A stretch of DNA of 64,000 nucleotides from Vibrio tubiashii (GTDB taxonomy: Bacteria > Pseudomonadota > Gammaproteobacteria > Enterobacterales > Vibrionaceae), in NCBI GenBank assembly GCA_000775715.1, contig JRWQ01000008.1, forward strand, positions 124,001 to 188,000, in the 5' to 3' direction. The number at the start of each line of letters is the position of its first letter. Positions within the stretch are counted from its first letter, which is position 1. Below are positions 27,463 to 37,036 of this stretch, piece after piece. The position numbers and the translations under genes were made by a program. Under the pieces are notes generated by a model that had not been told where the DNA came from, made no database searches, and saw only the letters and a program-made list of their open reading frames with translations.

Positions 27463-27470
27463 TTATAATT

Positions 27471-27546
27471 TGGAGCGACACACGAGGTTCGAACTCGTGA
27501 CCTCAACCTTGGCAAGGTTGCGCTCTACCAACTGAGCTAGTGTCGC
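27471..27546 (-). tRNA. tRNA-Gly (GCC), copy 1
   Basis: 76 bases including encoded CCA; acceptor pair GCGACAC/GTGTCGC, anticodon GCC in CCTTGCCAAGG, T-loop GTTCGAACC. Identical to the copy at 27723. Last gene of the operon. Confidence 0.97.
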
Positions 27547-27563
27547 ATAAAGCGTAGATTAGA

Positions 27564-27650
27564 TGGTGCCCCGGGCCGGACTTGAACCGGCACAGCGCGA
27601 ACGCCGAGGGATTTTAAATCCCTTGTGTCTACCAATTCCACCACCAGGGC
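27564..27650 (-). tRNA. tRNA-Leu (TAA)
   Basis: 87 bases with a long variable arm and encoded CCA; anticodon loop TTTAAAA gives anticodon TAA. It corresponds to leuZ in the E. coli glyW-cysT-leuZ cluster, which also lies beside pgsA. Confidence 0.97.
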
Positions 27651-27722
27651 ACACAAATCTAAATTTGTGATGGAGACACCATCCGTGATATCGACCCGTA
27701 AGGAATCGGTATCAAAATAATT

Positions 27723-27798
27723 TGGAGCGACACACGAGGTTCGAACTCGTGACCTCAACCTTGGCAAGGTTGCGCTCTACCAACTGAGCTAGTGTCGC
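27723..27798 (-). tRNA. tRNA-Gly (GCC), copy 2
   Basis: 76 bases, identical over its whole length to copy 1, with a few matching bases beyond the 3' end (ATAATT). Tandem duplication within the operon is likely. Confidence 0.97.
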
Positions 27799-27801
27799 AA
27801 A

Positions 27802-27875
27802 TGGAGGCGCGTCCCGGAGTCGAACCGAGGTCCACGGATTTGCAATCCGCTGCATAGCCACTCTGCCAACGCGCC
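27802..27875 (-). tRNA. tRNA-Cys (GCA)
   Basis: 74 bases including CCA; acceptor GGCGCGT/ACGCGCC, anticodon GCA in GGATTGCAAATCC. First gene of the operon, 57 bases from its promoter -10. Confidence 0.97.
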
Positions 27876-27931
27876 TCTGTCACACCAATTGGAAGAGCGT
27901 TTAACTCGATTCCTCTTGGGTACGGGATGCA

Positions 27932-27959
27932 TTCTACCCATTCGAACTAACGAGTCAAC
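27932..27959 (-). promoter_or_regulatory. tRNA operon promoter
   Basis: On the minus strand TTGACT (27954-27959) and TAGAAT (27932-27937) are 16 bases apart, followed by a GC-rich start region (GCATCCCG) typical of stringently controlled stable-RNA promoters. Confidence 0.75.
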
Positions 27960-28084
27960 ACTAATTTTGAAATTTTAAATCGTTTGTCTATTAAACGTGC
28001 AAAACGACTCAAATTCGAGTGTTTGTTAGTAAATAATCGAGCAAATCCACCGAGTTAATTGAGTTTACACACACACCAAATACG

Positions 28085-28108
28085 AAAAAGCGGGCCAATG
28101 CCCGCTTT
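28085..28108 (-). terminator. Terminator of varA-uvrC-pgsA
   Basis: The stem AAAGCGGGC/GCCCGCTTT with loop CAAT is followed on the minus strand by TTTTTCG, immediately after the pgsA stop. It separates pgsA from the tRNA operon. Confidence 0.85.
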
Positions 28109-28110
28109 AA

Positions 28111-28668
28111 TCAGTGATGTTCTTCATCCAACAAATCATCTTTTGCAGCCATCAGGTACTGCGCCATCGACCAGTAAGTCAAAATTGTAGCAATGTATAG
28201 CGCTGCATAACCTAACCAGATCATCCAATCATCATAACGCCAAATCAGCACCCACAAAGCAAACATCTGGCTGACGGTTTTGACTTTACCGACCCAAGAG
28301 ACAGCGACACTAGCGCGTTTACCAATCTCCGCCATCCACTCACGCAGTGCAGAGATAATAATTTCACGAGCAATCATGGTAACGGCAGGAATAGTAATCC
28401 AAATACTGTAGTAATGCTCGGTAATAAGAATAAGCGCTGTCGAGACCAGTACTTTGTCAGCAACCGGATCAATGAAGGCACCAAAGCGAGAAGTTTGACC
28501 AAGTTTTCTCGCTAGCATTCCATCTAGCCAATCGGTAAAGCCTGCGACCCAGAAAACCATCGCCGCAGCGAAAGGAGCCCAACTATAAGGGAGGTAAAAT
28601 ACAACGACAAATACTGGAATAAGAAAAAGTCGTAACAAAGACAATATGTTCGGGATATTTAAACGCAT
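28111..28668 (-). CDS. pgsA: CDP-diacylglycerol--glycerol-3-phosphate phosphatidyltransferase
   Basis: 185 residues, four or more membrane helices, with the CDP-alcohol phosphatidyltransferase motif [20 protein letters not shown] then AFIDPVADK (about 45-75). It makes phosphatidylglycerol phosphate, the committed step to phosphatidylglycerol and cardiolipin, in the inner membrane. It lies 77 bases after uvrC in the conserved order varA-uvrC-pgsA-tRNAs, the same as uvrY-uvrC-pgsA-glyW in E. coli. Confidence 0.97.
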   Translation of the reverse strand: MRLNIPNILSLLRLFLIPVFVVVFYLPYSWAPFAAAMVFWVAGFTDWLDGMLARKLGQTSRFGAFIDPVADKVLVSTALILITEHYYSIWITIPAVTMIAREIIISALREWMAEIGKRASVAVSWVGKVKTVSQMFALWVLIWRYDDWMIWLGYAALYIATILTYWSMAQYLMAAKDDLLDEEHH

Positions 28669-28745
28669 ATTTATTTAAGGCTCTTTTTGTGTGCGTATGT
28701 TTGTATTTGGTGCTTCAAACCGGGCATTATGGTGCGGGATTTTTG

Positions 28746-30575
28746 CTATTGTTTCAATGCTTGATAAATGTTTTCTGCCAAAGAAACGCTAATACCTGGC
28801 ACTTTGGCGATTTCTTCCACACTCGCTCGTTTAAGTTCTTGTAAGCCACCCATATATTTTAGCAACGCCTGTCTGCGTTTTGGGCCAACCCCTTCAATAC
28901 CTTCTAGAGCACTGGTTCTACGCGTTTTACCGCGCTTAGCTCTATGGCCCGCAATGGCATGATTATGGCTTTCATCACGAATATGCTGCATCAAATGCAG
29001 AGCTGGAGCATCACTTGGCAAGTTGAATTCGTCCCCTTCGACCGTAATCAAAGTTTCCAAACCTGGCTTACGAGTTACCCCTTTTGCGATCCCGATCAAG
29101 TGGGGACGCTTAGGCCAATCACCCCAATATTGAGAAATAATCTCATGAGCGCGATTAAGCTGGCCTTTACCACCATCTATGAAAACGATATCAGGAATTT
29201 TTTCTACGTCGAGCTGCTTAGAGTAACGACGCTCCAACGCTTGCCCCATCGCAGCATAGTCATCGCCCCCAGTTATACCCGAGATGTTGTAACGACGGTA
29301 CTCTTGTTTTACCGGGCCTTCATGATTGAACACGACACACGATGCAATGGTGCTCTCCCCCATGGTGTGGGAGATATCAAAACACTCCATGCGGGTAATA
29401 CTTTCCATGCCAAGTAGCTCTCTAAGCTCTTTAAAGCGTTGAGAGATGGTCATCTTATGATTTATCTTAGTTGTAATTGCGGTCAGCGCGTTGGTGTTGG
29501 ACAATTTAAGATAGCGACCACGCGTTCCTGTCGGATTGACATGAAAATGCACTTTCCTACCCGCAATACCAGACAATGCCTCTGCTAGAGAGTCAGAATC
29601 GTCCACTAAACCACGGTTAAGTATGATGCGTGTCGGTACCGTGCGCGCTTCATTGTGACTGAGATAGTATTGGCTTAAAAAACTGTAAAAAACTTCTTGT
29701 TGAGTCGTACTATTAGGAATCTTAGGGAAATGGCTACGGCTGCCAAGCACTTTACCATGACGAATCATCAAAATATGGATACAAGCGATACCGTTCTCTT
29801 GAGCAAAGCCCAACACATCCATATCGTCCATCGAATCTTCAGAAACAAACTGTTGCTCTTGAACGCGACGAATCGCTTGGATTTGGTCTCTGTACTTAGC
29901 CGCATCTTCAAAACGCAGTGATTGGCTCGCCTGCTCCATCTTCTCAACCAGGGAGCTAAGTACCTGCTGATCTTTACCCTGCAAAAACAAACGCACTAAA
30001 TCGACAATCTCAGCGTAATCCTCGTCAGAAATAATGCTACTAACGCAAGGCGCAGCACAACGACCAATCTGATACATCAAGCAAGGTCGAGTTCGGTTGC
30101 TGTACACCGTATCTTCACATTGACGAACAGGGAAGATCTTTTGCAGCAAGTGAAGCGTTTCTCTCACCGCGCCCGAATCGGGATAAGGGCCAAAGTACTC
30201 ACCTTTGCGTTTCTTAGCGCCTCGATGCATCGACAAGCGAGGGTGCTTATGACCACTAACAAAAATATATGGGTAAGATTTGTCGTCGCGCAATAGCACA
30301 TTGTACTTAGGCAGATACTGCTTGATGTAGTTGTGTTCTAGAATCAGCGCTTCTGTCTCTGTGTGAGTCACAGTGACGTCGATTTTTGCAATGTTACTTA
30401 CAAGGGCGCGCGTCTTTTCGCTATCTACTTTTGTACGGAAATAACTAGAGAGTCGCTTTTTGAGATCTTTGGCTTTGCCAACGTAGATAACCACAGCATC
30501 GGCGTTATACATCCGATAAACGCCGGGCTGATTGGTTACTGTTTTGAGGAAAGAAGCCGAATCAAACTGGCTCAT
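28746..30575 (-). CDS. uvrC: UvrABC excinuclease subunit C
   Basis: 609 residues, family-typical. The N-terminal GIY-YIG nuclease ([20 protein letters not shown], about 18-37) cuts 3' of the lesion. The UVR motif that binds UvrB is near 203-238, the RNase H-like nuclease for the 5' cut is at about 390-540 ([20 protein letters not shown]), and helix-hairpin-helix repeats end the protein. It acts in nucleotide-excision repair. I see no LexA box in front of it. It is the second gene of the varA operon, 47 bases downstream. Confidence 0.98.
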   Translation of the reverse strand: MSQFDSASFLKTVTNQPGVYRMYNADAVVIYVGKAKDLKKRLSSYFRTKVDSEKTRALVSNIAKIDVTVTHTETEALILEHNYIKQYLPKYNVLLRDDKSYPYIFVSGHKHPRLSMHRGAKKRKGEYFGPYPDSGAVRETLHLLQKIFPVRQCEDTVYSNRTRPCLMYQIGRCAAPCVSSIISDEDYAEIVDLVRLFLQGKDQQVLSSLVEKMEQASQSLRFEDAAKYRDQIQAIRRVQEQQFVSEDSMDDMDVLGFAQENGIACIHILMIRHGKVLGSRSHFPKIPNSTTQQEVFYSFLSQYYLSHNEARTVPTRIILNRGLVDDSDSLAEALSGIAGRKVHFHVNPTGTRGRYLKLSNTNALTAITTKINHKMTISQRFKELRELLGMESITRMECFDISHTMGESTIASCVVFNHEGPVKQEYRRYNISGITGGDDYAAMGQALERRYSKQLDVEKIPDIVFIDGGKGQLNRAHEIISQYWGDWPKRPHLIGIAKGVTRKPGLETLITVEGDEFNLPSDAPALHLMQHIRDESHNHAIAGHRAKRGKTRRTSALEGIEGVGPKRRQALLKYMGGLQELKRASVEEIAKVPGISVSLAENIYQALKQ

Positions 30576-30622
30576 ACTATTACCATATAGAAGGTTAAAA
30601 AAACAATGATGGTAACAGTGCC

Positions 30623-31267
30623 TTATAATGTCTCGGTATCTATCATCCCATGTCGAATGGCTAGGTGAGTCAATTCCACATCACCGCTAATGTCTAGTTT
30701 GTTGAATAGACGGTAGCGGTAGCTGTTTACCGTTTTCGGGCTAAGATTTAACTGTTCTGAGATATCAGTCACCTTCTCCCCTTTGGTAATCATCATCATG
30801 ATTTGCAACTCACGCTCAGACAGGTCGGCAAATGGGTTTTCTGAAGCCGGAGAAAATTGGCTTAATGCCATCTGTTGAGCTATGACTGGTGATATGTAGC
30901 GTTGACCACTATTCACCATACGGATCGCGTTGACCATTTCATCTGGTCCCGCGCCTTTAGTCAGATACCCTGCGGCACCTGCTTGCATCACTTTAGTTGG
31001 AAACGGATTTTCCGTATGAACAGTTAAAACGATGATTTTAACATCAGGATTAAAACGCAAGATCTTCTTGGTCGCTTCGAGACCGCCAATACCCGGCATA
31101 TTCATATCCATCAAAATGACATCAGCATGATTGCTACGACACCACTTTACTGCTTCTTCACCGCTCTCAGCTTCCCCTGCCACGTTCATTCCACGGACGT
31201 CTTCAATAATACGTCGTATCCCTGTGCGAACCAGCTCGTGATCATCTACAAGGAAAACATTTATCAA
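30623..31267 (-). CDS. varA: VarA/UvrY (GacA-type) response regulator
   Basis: 214 residues: receiver domain with DD at 8-9 and phospho-acceptor Asp in [13 protein letters not shown] (about 54), and a C-terminal LuxR-type helix-turn-helix ([20 protein letters not shown] then [18 protein letters not shown]). It is the ortholog of E. coli UvrY. In vibrios the VarS/VarA pair drives the CsrB-type small RNAs that sequester CsrA. The start codon is TTG, as in E. coli uvrY, with GGAGA eight to nine bases upstream. First gene of the varA-uvrC-pgsA operon. Confidence 0.96.
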   Translation of the reverse strand: MINVFLVDDHELVRTGIRRIIEDVRGMNVAGEAESGEEAVKWCRSNHADVILMDMNMPGIGGLEATKKILRFNPDVKIIVLTVHTENPFPTKVMQAGAAGYLTKGAGPDEMVNAIRMVNSGQRYISPVIAQQMALSQFSPASENPFADLSERELQIMMMITKGEKVTDISEQLNLSPKTVNSYRYRLFNKLDISGDVELTHLAIRHGMIDTETL

Positions 31268-31629
31268 ACTTGTATCTCCACACTCGATTAACTTGGCTCT
31301 GAATCCATGATTATTTGGATTACAGTACAGTCGCCTAGTTTAACTCAAATTACTAATTTCGCTTACTCTGAATATGTGCTCAAACGCAAAGTTTAGCAAG
31401 TACTAATTATCATAACTGATAGCTAAATTGTTATTAACATATTAATCAAGGAGTTAAAGCTTGGGATTGATGATTTTTCAACCAGCACATAAAGTAACTC
31501 ACCACAAGTTACGCGGATAACTATTTATCTTTCGACGCTTCTTCTTATTGTGATAATCATTCTGGTTACTATTGTGCTAACCTAGCGCAGTAGGTGCTTC
31601 TCAATTGCTCTTCTCTGAAAAATAATTCA
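31268..31629. other. varA-polB divergent intergenic region
   Basis: 362 bases, A+T-rich, carrying the promoters of varA (minus) and polB (plus). A Fur-like 19-mer lies at 31546-31564. I found no LexA box although polB is SOS-induced in E. coli. Confidence 0.6.
31546..31564. promoter_or_regulatory. Fur-box-like sequence
   Basis: It matches the 19-base Fur consensus at 14 positions, including an unbroken TGATAATCATT core. It lies 66 bases upstream of the polB ATG. Confidence 0.3.
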
Positions 31630-33987
31630 ATGACTATTCAAAACGGATTCGTACTCACTCGGCAAGCTCGTGATATTAGCGGAACAACTCAAATCGATTT
31701 GTGGCTCTCTACCCCGCAAGGCCCGACCCAACTACTTGTAGAAGGTGAACGTCCTGTTTTCTTTGTCTATAAAGAACAACTAGAGGACGCAATTGAACTT
31801 GCCAACGACTCCACTATTGAATGGAAATCCATTCCGCTCAAGGACTTTCAACTTCGTCCCGTCGTCGCCTGTTATTGCCAGACTATTAAGCGCTCTCAGT
31901 CTCTATCTGATCTATTTAAGCATAATGACATTACTGTCCTAGAAAACGATATCCGCCTAGCTGATCGGTTTTTGATGGAACGGTTTATTAAAGGCGGTAT
32001 TGAATTTACTGGCTCTAGACAAACCAATGTTCACCATCAAAGATATAGACAAGTTAAATGTCGCCAAGGTGATTACACACCACAACTAAATGTGGTTTCG
32101 TTGGATATAGAATGTTCTGAAAAAGGTATTCTTTATTCGGTAGGCTTGGATAGTCCGATGGACAGTCGAGTAATAATGATTGGCAAGCCAGAACCATCCG
32201 AAACCCATATTCAATGGGTGGCCAACGAAAAAGCGCTGCTTATCACCCTAGTGGATTGGTTCAAGCAATATGACCCAGATGTTATCATCGGTTGGAACGT
32301 AATCGATTTTGACTTCAGGCTTCTGCACAAACGTGCCGAATGGAACAAAGTGAAACTTATGTTGGGCAGAGGCAATCAGTCTAGTTTCTTCCGCACTTCT
32401 AACACCACTCAACAAGCTTTTATCTCCATTCCTGGCCGCGTCGTGATTGATGGCATTGACGCACTGAAAACCGCCACATACCACTTTCGGAGTTGGTCGC
32501 TAGAATCAGTATCACAAGAGTTACTCGGCGAAGGTAAACAGATTCACAATGTTCACGATCGTATGGATGAAATCAATCGCATGTTTCATCACGACAAACT
32601 TTCACTCGCGAAATACAACCTGCAAGACTGCGTCCTAGTGAATCGCATATTCACTCATACTCATTTACTTGAGTTTGCCATCGAACGTTCCAAACTCACT
32701 GGCGTTGAACTAGAGCGCGTCGGTGGCTCTGTTGCCGCGTTTACCAACCTCTATCTGCCGCAAATTCACCGCGCAGGGTATGTGGCCCCTAACCTTCAGT
32801 CAGAAAACTGGGTTGCGAGCCCGGGCGGCTACGTGATGGACTCTATCCCGGATCTATACGATTCAGTTTTAGTCTTGGATTTTAAAAGTCTCTATCCCTC
32901 TATCATACGCAGCTTCCTTATCGACCCAATGGGATTAATAGAGGGGTTACAACTCGAAATTGGTATTGCAGAAAATCAAGCGGTGCCCGGTTTTCGGGGC
33001 GGACAATTCCACCGTTCACAACATTTTTTGCCGGAAATGATCGAGAAGCTCTGGGCTGCACGCGATGTTGCCAAAAAGAACAACGAAAAGGCATTCTCTC
33101 AAGCCATCAAAATCATAATGAACTCGTTTTATGGCGTTCTCGGTTCATCAGGTTGCCGATTCTTCGATACCCGATTAGCTTCAAGCATCACCATGCGCGG
33201 ACACCAAATCATGAAGCAAACTAAGGTTTTAATAGAAGAAAAGGGCTATCAAGTGATTTACGGCGATACCGATTCAACCTTTGTTTCCCTCAATGGTGAG
33301 TTCACACAGCAACAAGCTGATAAAATTGGCCATCAGCTTGTTGACTATATCAACGAGTGGTGGACCAATCATCTTCGCAACGAATACAACCTCACCTCAA
33401 TTTTGGAGCTTGAATACGAAACCCACTATAAAAAGTTTTTAATGCCGACCATCCGCGGCCAAGAGACTGGCTCAAAGAAACGTTATGCAGGTTTGATTGG
33501 TGAAAGTGAAAACGAAAAGATCATCTTCAAAGGGTTAGAGAGTGCGCGTACCGACTGGACCCCGCTAGCGCAAGAGTTCCAACATACTCTTTATTCTATG
33601 GTGTTCCACGATAAAAACCCAAGTGACTTTGTGCGCGATTTCGTGGAACGGACTAAAGCCGGAGAGTTTGATGACAAGCTTGTTTACCAGAAGCGTTTAA
33701 GAAGAAAGCTACACGAATACCAAAAGAACATTCCACCCCAAGTTCGGGCCGCTCGCCTAGCCGATGAAATCAACCAACAACTAGGTCGACCTCTGCAATA
33801 CCAAAACAAAGGGCGAATCGAGTATGTGATTACCGTGTCGGGGCCAGAGCCGAAAGAGTATCAAAAAAGCGCCATTGACTATCAACACTATATTGATAAG
33901 CAACTGAAGCCAGTTGCCGAAGCCATCTTACCCTTTATTGGTATCGACTTTTCAACACTCAGTGAACCCCAGCTTGGGCTGTTTTAA
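31630..33987 (+). CDS. polB: DNA polymerase II
   Basis: 785 residues from the ATG at 31630 (MTIQNGFVLTR), which aligns with the E. coli start; the GTG at 31594 gives an unsupported extension. It is a family B polymerase with exonuclease motifs SLDIECSE, DPDVIIGWNVIDFDF and YNLQDC, and polymerase motifs DFKSLYPSIIR, KIIMNSFYGVLG and YGDTDSTF. It ends in QLGLF, the beta-clamp-binding tail. It acts in replication restart and translesion or repair synthesis. Its stop is 1 base from the stop of the convergent EAL gene. Confidence 0.97.
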   Translation: MTIQNGFVLTRQARDISGTTQIDLWLSTPQGPTQLLVEGERPVFFVYKEQLEDAIELANDSTIEWKSIPLKDFQLRPVVACYCQTIKRSQSLSDLFKHNDITVLENDIRLADRFLMERFIKGGIEFTGSRQTNVHHQRYRQVKCRQGDYTPQLNVVSLDIECSEKGILYSVGLDSPMDSRVIMIGKPEPSETHIQWVANEKALLITLVDWFKQYDPDVIIGWNVIDFDFRLLHKRAEWNKVKLMLGRGNQSSFFRTSNTTQQAFISIPGRVVIDGIDALKTATYHFRSWSLESVSQELLGEGKQIHNVHDRMDEINRMFHHDKLSLAKYNLQDCVLVNRIFTHTHLLEFAIERSKLTGVELERVGGSVAAFTNLYLPQIHRAGYVAPNLQSENWVASPGGYVMDSIPDLYDSVLVLDFKSLYPSIIRSFLIDPMGLIEGLQLEIGIAENQAVPGFRGGQFHRSQHFLPEMIEKLWAARDVAKKNNEKAFSQAIKIIMNSFYGVLGSSGCRFFDTRLASSITMRGHQIMKQTKVLIEEKGYQVIYGDTDSTFVSLNGEFTQQQADKIGHQLVDYINEWWTNHLRNEYNLTSILELEYETHYKKFLMPTIRGQETGSKKRYAGLIGESENEKIIFKGLESARTDWTPLAQEFQHTLYSMVFHDKNPSDFVRDFVERTKAGEFDDKLVYQKRLRRKLHEYQKNIPPQVRAARLADEINQQLGRPLQYQNKGRIEYVITVSGPEPKEYQKSAIDYQHYIDKQLKPVAEAILPFIGIDFSTLSEPQLGLF

Positions 33988-33988
33988 C

Positions 33989-36052
33989 TTAACGGGCTTG
34001 ATAAGTAATAAACTTCTCTAAAGGTAAGGATTTAGAGTAGTACCAGCCCTGGACTTTAATGCGTTCATTGCTAGGGATATGATCCAATTGTTCGTTGGTT
34101 TCAACACCCTCAACGATCACCTCCAGCTCAAGTTGCTCGGCAATTGACAAAATTGAGCCAAACACCTTAACGCCTTTATTCGAACTTAGTGCCAACACAA
34201 ACGACCTATCTATTTTGATGCAGTCAATACTGAACTGGTTTAGATAGCTTAATGACGAATAGCCTGTGCCAAAATCATCAATATGTATCTTAATGCCCAA
34301 TTGATGAAGGCGGTTAAAGTTGAAGAACATCTTGTTTTGGTCAGTAAGAAGCGTCTCTTCGGTAAGCTCAAAATGAACATATTCGGCTTGTGGCTTAACT
34401 AGCTCAATAATTCTTTCAAAATACTCGTCGTCTATTAGAGTATCAGGCGTGATATTGATGCTGACCGGCATTATACAGCCTCTTTGATGCATGATTTTTA
34501 TATCAGAAATAACATGCTTGACCACCCATAAATCAAGATCTTTCATTAAGTTGGCTTTTTCTAACCAAGGCATAAAAGTAAATGGCCCTTCCATTTTACC
34601 ATTGCCATCGATCGAACGTACCAGTGCTTCGCACCCGACCACTTTGCGCGTTGCGCTACATACCTGAGGCTGATACTCGAGAACAAACTCTTTGCTACTT
34701 AACAGTTCAATTTGCTCTGTCACCTGCTGAGTCTCTTTCTCGGCACTAATTCGCTCACCAATAGGGTCATCAAGCAGCGAACGTGCCTCCTCTTCTCGAC
34801 GAGAGAAAGTGGTATCGAGTGCTTTGATATGGATAGACTGCTTCTTATACGCTTTGTTGAGCATTTTTACTGCTGGAAGATAGATCAGCACACCAAGAAT
34901 AATATTGAATGCTTGTAGCAGTACGGCGGAGAGATCACCATTGGTTGCCATAAACGCATTAATAAAAATTGGACTATTGAAAGGCACAGAAACACTAGGC
35001 GACGCGACCAGCCCAGTTGAAACGCATAACATACTGACCAACACATTCGCTATCGGACACAGCAAAAAGGGTAAAAACAACCTAGGGTTTAGAATGATTG
35101 GTAAACCAAACAAGAGGATCTCGTTTATATTAAGCAGACCGATTGGAATACTCGCAATAGCTATCAACTTTAAGTTGCGCTGCTTTGAAAACAAAAGCAG
35201 TGCGACTACCAAAGACAACGTCGCACCACTGCCTCCGATAAACACAAACGATCCCATGAAGGACATGTTCATGTGGTACACGGCCTCGCCGCCCGCCGCC
35301 ACGGTGGAATAGTTTAAGTTACTCGCCTCTTGCAATACATCAACTAAGGGAAGCAGAGCATAATAGCCATGGATTCCCATAAACCACAGCGCCGAATTAA
35401 GGGCAGCAAAAGTTACCCCGAACCATGTGGGGTTATTAGCGTAGTCAACCGAGAAGAGTGATAAAAATGGAATGTTGGCTAGAATACTGAACAGACTGAT
35501 ATTCACAGCAATGACAATGATCGCCGTTAGTAGCGCAGGTAAAACAAGATTCAGTGACTCTTTAACGATAGTACCTGCTGAATCAGAGCGAGTCAGATGC
35601 AACACTGAGAAGCGCATCAGATAAGCCAGCAGTGGAATGGAGTACAGTGGCGTTGCTATCGCCATCACAATATTGAACGTGAGGACAATTTGCTCGCCTT
35701 GAATAAAGCTACCAACGACTACTAAATAGAGAATAGATAAAAGGGCGACAGGTGGTCTAGGCAGGCGCCATTGCATCGCTACTACATAAGAGATAGTAGC
35801 CGTCATTAAGAATGGGAAAAATGTCGCCAAACCACTATGCAACTGATAGAAAGCCTCTACCCAAGTCGAGCGATAACCCTGAGCAAACTCCGTTATACAC
35901 GCAGCAAAAAGGCAAAATGACGAAATCATTAGACAAGGAATCAGCCAAATCATACCTTCTCTGATCGCATATAAAGAAGGCATTACGTACTGATTAAACC
36001 AAACCCCACTGAGTTTAATTCCAGGCTTGAACACACGCTTCCTACTTTCCAT
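33989..36052 (-). CDS. PTS EIIC-like domain fused to EAL phosphodiesterase
   Basis: 687 residues. The N-terminal ~400 form a polytopic module resembling the cellobiose/lactose PTS EIIC domain (MESRKRVFKPGIKLSGVW, SAGTIVKESLNLVLPALL, HMNMSFMGSFVFIGGSGATL). The C-terminal ~250 are an EAL domain with catalytic signature EALVR, DDFGTGYSS and VEGVET, so c-di-GMP hydrolysis is expected. No EIIA or EIIB domain is attached, so sugar phosphorylation is unlikely. The EIIC part more plausibly acts as a sugar sensor. V. cholerae has a similar protein in the same neighbourhood, from memory. Confidence 0.92.
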   Translation of the reverse strand: MESRKRVFKPGIKLSGVWFNQYVMPSLYAIREGMIWLIPCLMISSFCLFAACITEFAQGYRSTWVEAFYQLHSGLATFFPFLMTATISYVVAMQWRLPRPPVALLSILYLVVVGSFIQGEQIVLTFNIVMAIATPLYSIPLLAYLMRFSVLHLTRSDSAGTIVKESLNLVLPALLTAIIVIAVNISLFSILANIPFLSLFSVDYANNPTWFGVTFAALNSALWFMGIHGYYALLPLVDVLQEASNLNYSTVAAGGEAVYHMNMSFMGSFVFIGGSGATLSLVVALLLFSKQRNLKLIAIASIPIGLLNINEILLFGLPIILNPRLFLPFLLCPIANVLVSMLCVSTGLVASPSVSVPFNSPIFINAFMATNGDLSAVLLQAFNIILGVLIYLPAVKMLNKAYKKQSIHIKALDTTFSRREEEARSLLDDPIGERISAEKETQQVTEQIELLSSKEFVLEYQPQVCSATRKVVGCEALVRSIDGNGKMEGPFTFMPWLEKANLMKDLDLWVVKHVISDIKIMHQRGCIMPVSINITPDTLIDDEYFERIIELVKPQAEYVHFELTEETLLTDQNKMFFNFNRLHQLGIKIHIDDFGTGYSSLSYLNQFSIDCIKIDRSFVLALSSNKGVKVFGSILSIAEQLELEVIVEGVETNEQLDHIPSNERIKVQGWYYSKSLPLEKFITYQAR

Positions 36053-36136
36053 ACGCCCTCTCTGTTTCTATTAATAAGATTAGCATATGGTTCACAGAAC
36101 GCTCTGAAATCTATAGGATCTGTTGACCTAGATAAT

Positions 36137-36904
36137 TTAGCCGATTTTAAACTCTGTTCGCTTATACTGGTTAGCCAGCCAGTTGCCAAAGCTATCTAAG
36201 ATTCCAACCACTGAACGTTTCGCTATTACACGGTCAGACAGCAAAATTCCCAAGCGTTCTATTTCAACCTTCTTATCCGGGTGATAATTGAGAAAAGCTT
36301 GCCCACACTCCACGGGATCGTCGAACCACTTTTTGTCTTTATGCATGATGAGCGAGTAACTTGCACGCAGCAATTTCTTTGCAATGACCTTTTGCGCTTT
36401 GATCTGATCTTCAGGCTTGTCACAACGCGCAATACGATTACGATACACAGCGACCCAATCTTCCACGTCCATGTTCCAGTGTTTTGCAATTTCCCAACTC
36501 GGCTGATAATCGCCAAAACACTCCGACAAGTCTTCGCCATAAATACATACCGAACAATGGCGAAGTTGAAAGCCCCATGAAAAAATACTGTCTAGGCTTG
36601 CGACTTCAGAAGCTAATGCGGTTTTAAATGAGACCTCAGTGATAAACGGAAACGATTTTTGAAAGCGCCATTTAATTGAATTAAACAGTGTGGTTCTTAA
36701 GTTACTAAACGACTCATGCGTCACCACAATCACATCCAAGTTTGAAGAGCCGGGCTTAGCGGTTTTACGCGCAACACTGCCATACAAGTAAATACTATGC
36801 AGGTTGTCACCAAGTCCATTTCTAAGAAAACTCACCAGCTCATTAATCGCGGGTTGATACTGTACTTGAAAAGGCTGTTTTGGATTAATTGTGGAAAGAT
36901 GCAT
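36137..36904 (-). CDS. Nucleotidyltransferase-like protein with altered active site
   Basis: 255 residues. The N-terminal nucleotidyltransferase fold (SIYLYGSVARKTAKPGSSN then LDVIVV, about 37-62) resembles aminoglycoside adenylyltransferase-like proteins. The catalytic motif normally reads SDxD; here it is SNLD, so the first metal-binding Asp is Asn. A helical C-terminal domain follows. It may be a non-catalytic member or use another acidic residue. Single gene between the EAL gene and efpL. Confidence 0.75.
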   Translation of the reverse strand: MHLSTINPKQPFQVQYQPAINELVSFLRNGLGDNLHSIYLYGSVARKTAKPGSSNLDVIVVTHESFSNLRTTLFNSIKWRFQKSFPFITEVSFKTALASEVASLDSIFSWGFQLRHCSVCIYGEDLSECFGDYQPSWEIAKHWNMDVEDWVAVYRNRIARCDKPEDQIKAQKVIAKKLLRASYSLIMHKDKKWFDDPVECGQAFLNYHPDKKVEIERLGILLSDRVIAKRSVVGILDSFGNWLANQYKRTEFKIG

Positions 36905-37036
36905 TTGATTACAAACAGTTTAGTCGAACTATGTGCTCTAATGTTCGCTCACCATGAGGGATCAATCAAGATATTCCTTCAGCCTGTGAGTCGGTATATA
37001 ATCGTGCTAACACCTAATACACGAAGGAAATTGTTC

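Larger units (their letters stand above)
27121..27470. other. Intergenic region, 350 bases
   Basis: It holds the upstream region of the chemoreceptor operon and, on the right, the tRNA operon terminator. A LexA-like 16-mer lies at 27351-27366 next to a TATACT element. I see no convincing gene. Confidence 0.6.

Noticed and set aside
27389-27535. 48-codon plus-strand frame after the LexA-like box, with AAGGAA upstream
   Set aside because: It runs through the terminator hairpin and into the antisense strand of tRNA-Gly, so its length is explained by RNA gene sequence.
36797-37036. 80-residue N-terminal extension of EfpL
   Set aside because: The family starts at MPKASELKKG, there is a good ribosome-binding site before 37037, and the extension overlaps the divergent gene.
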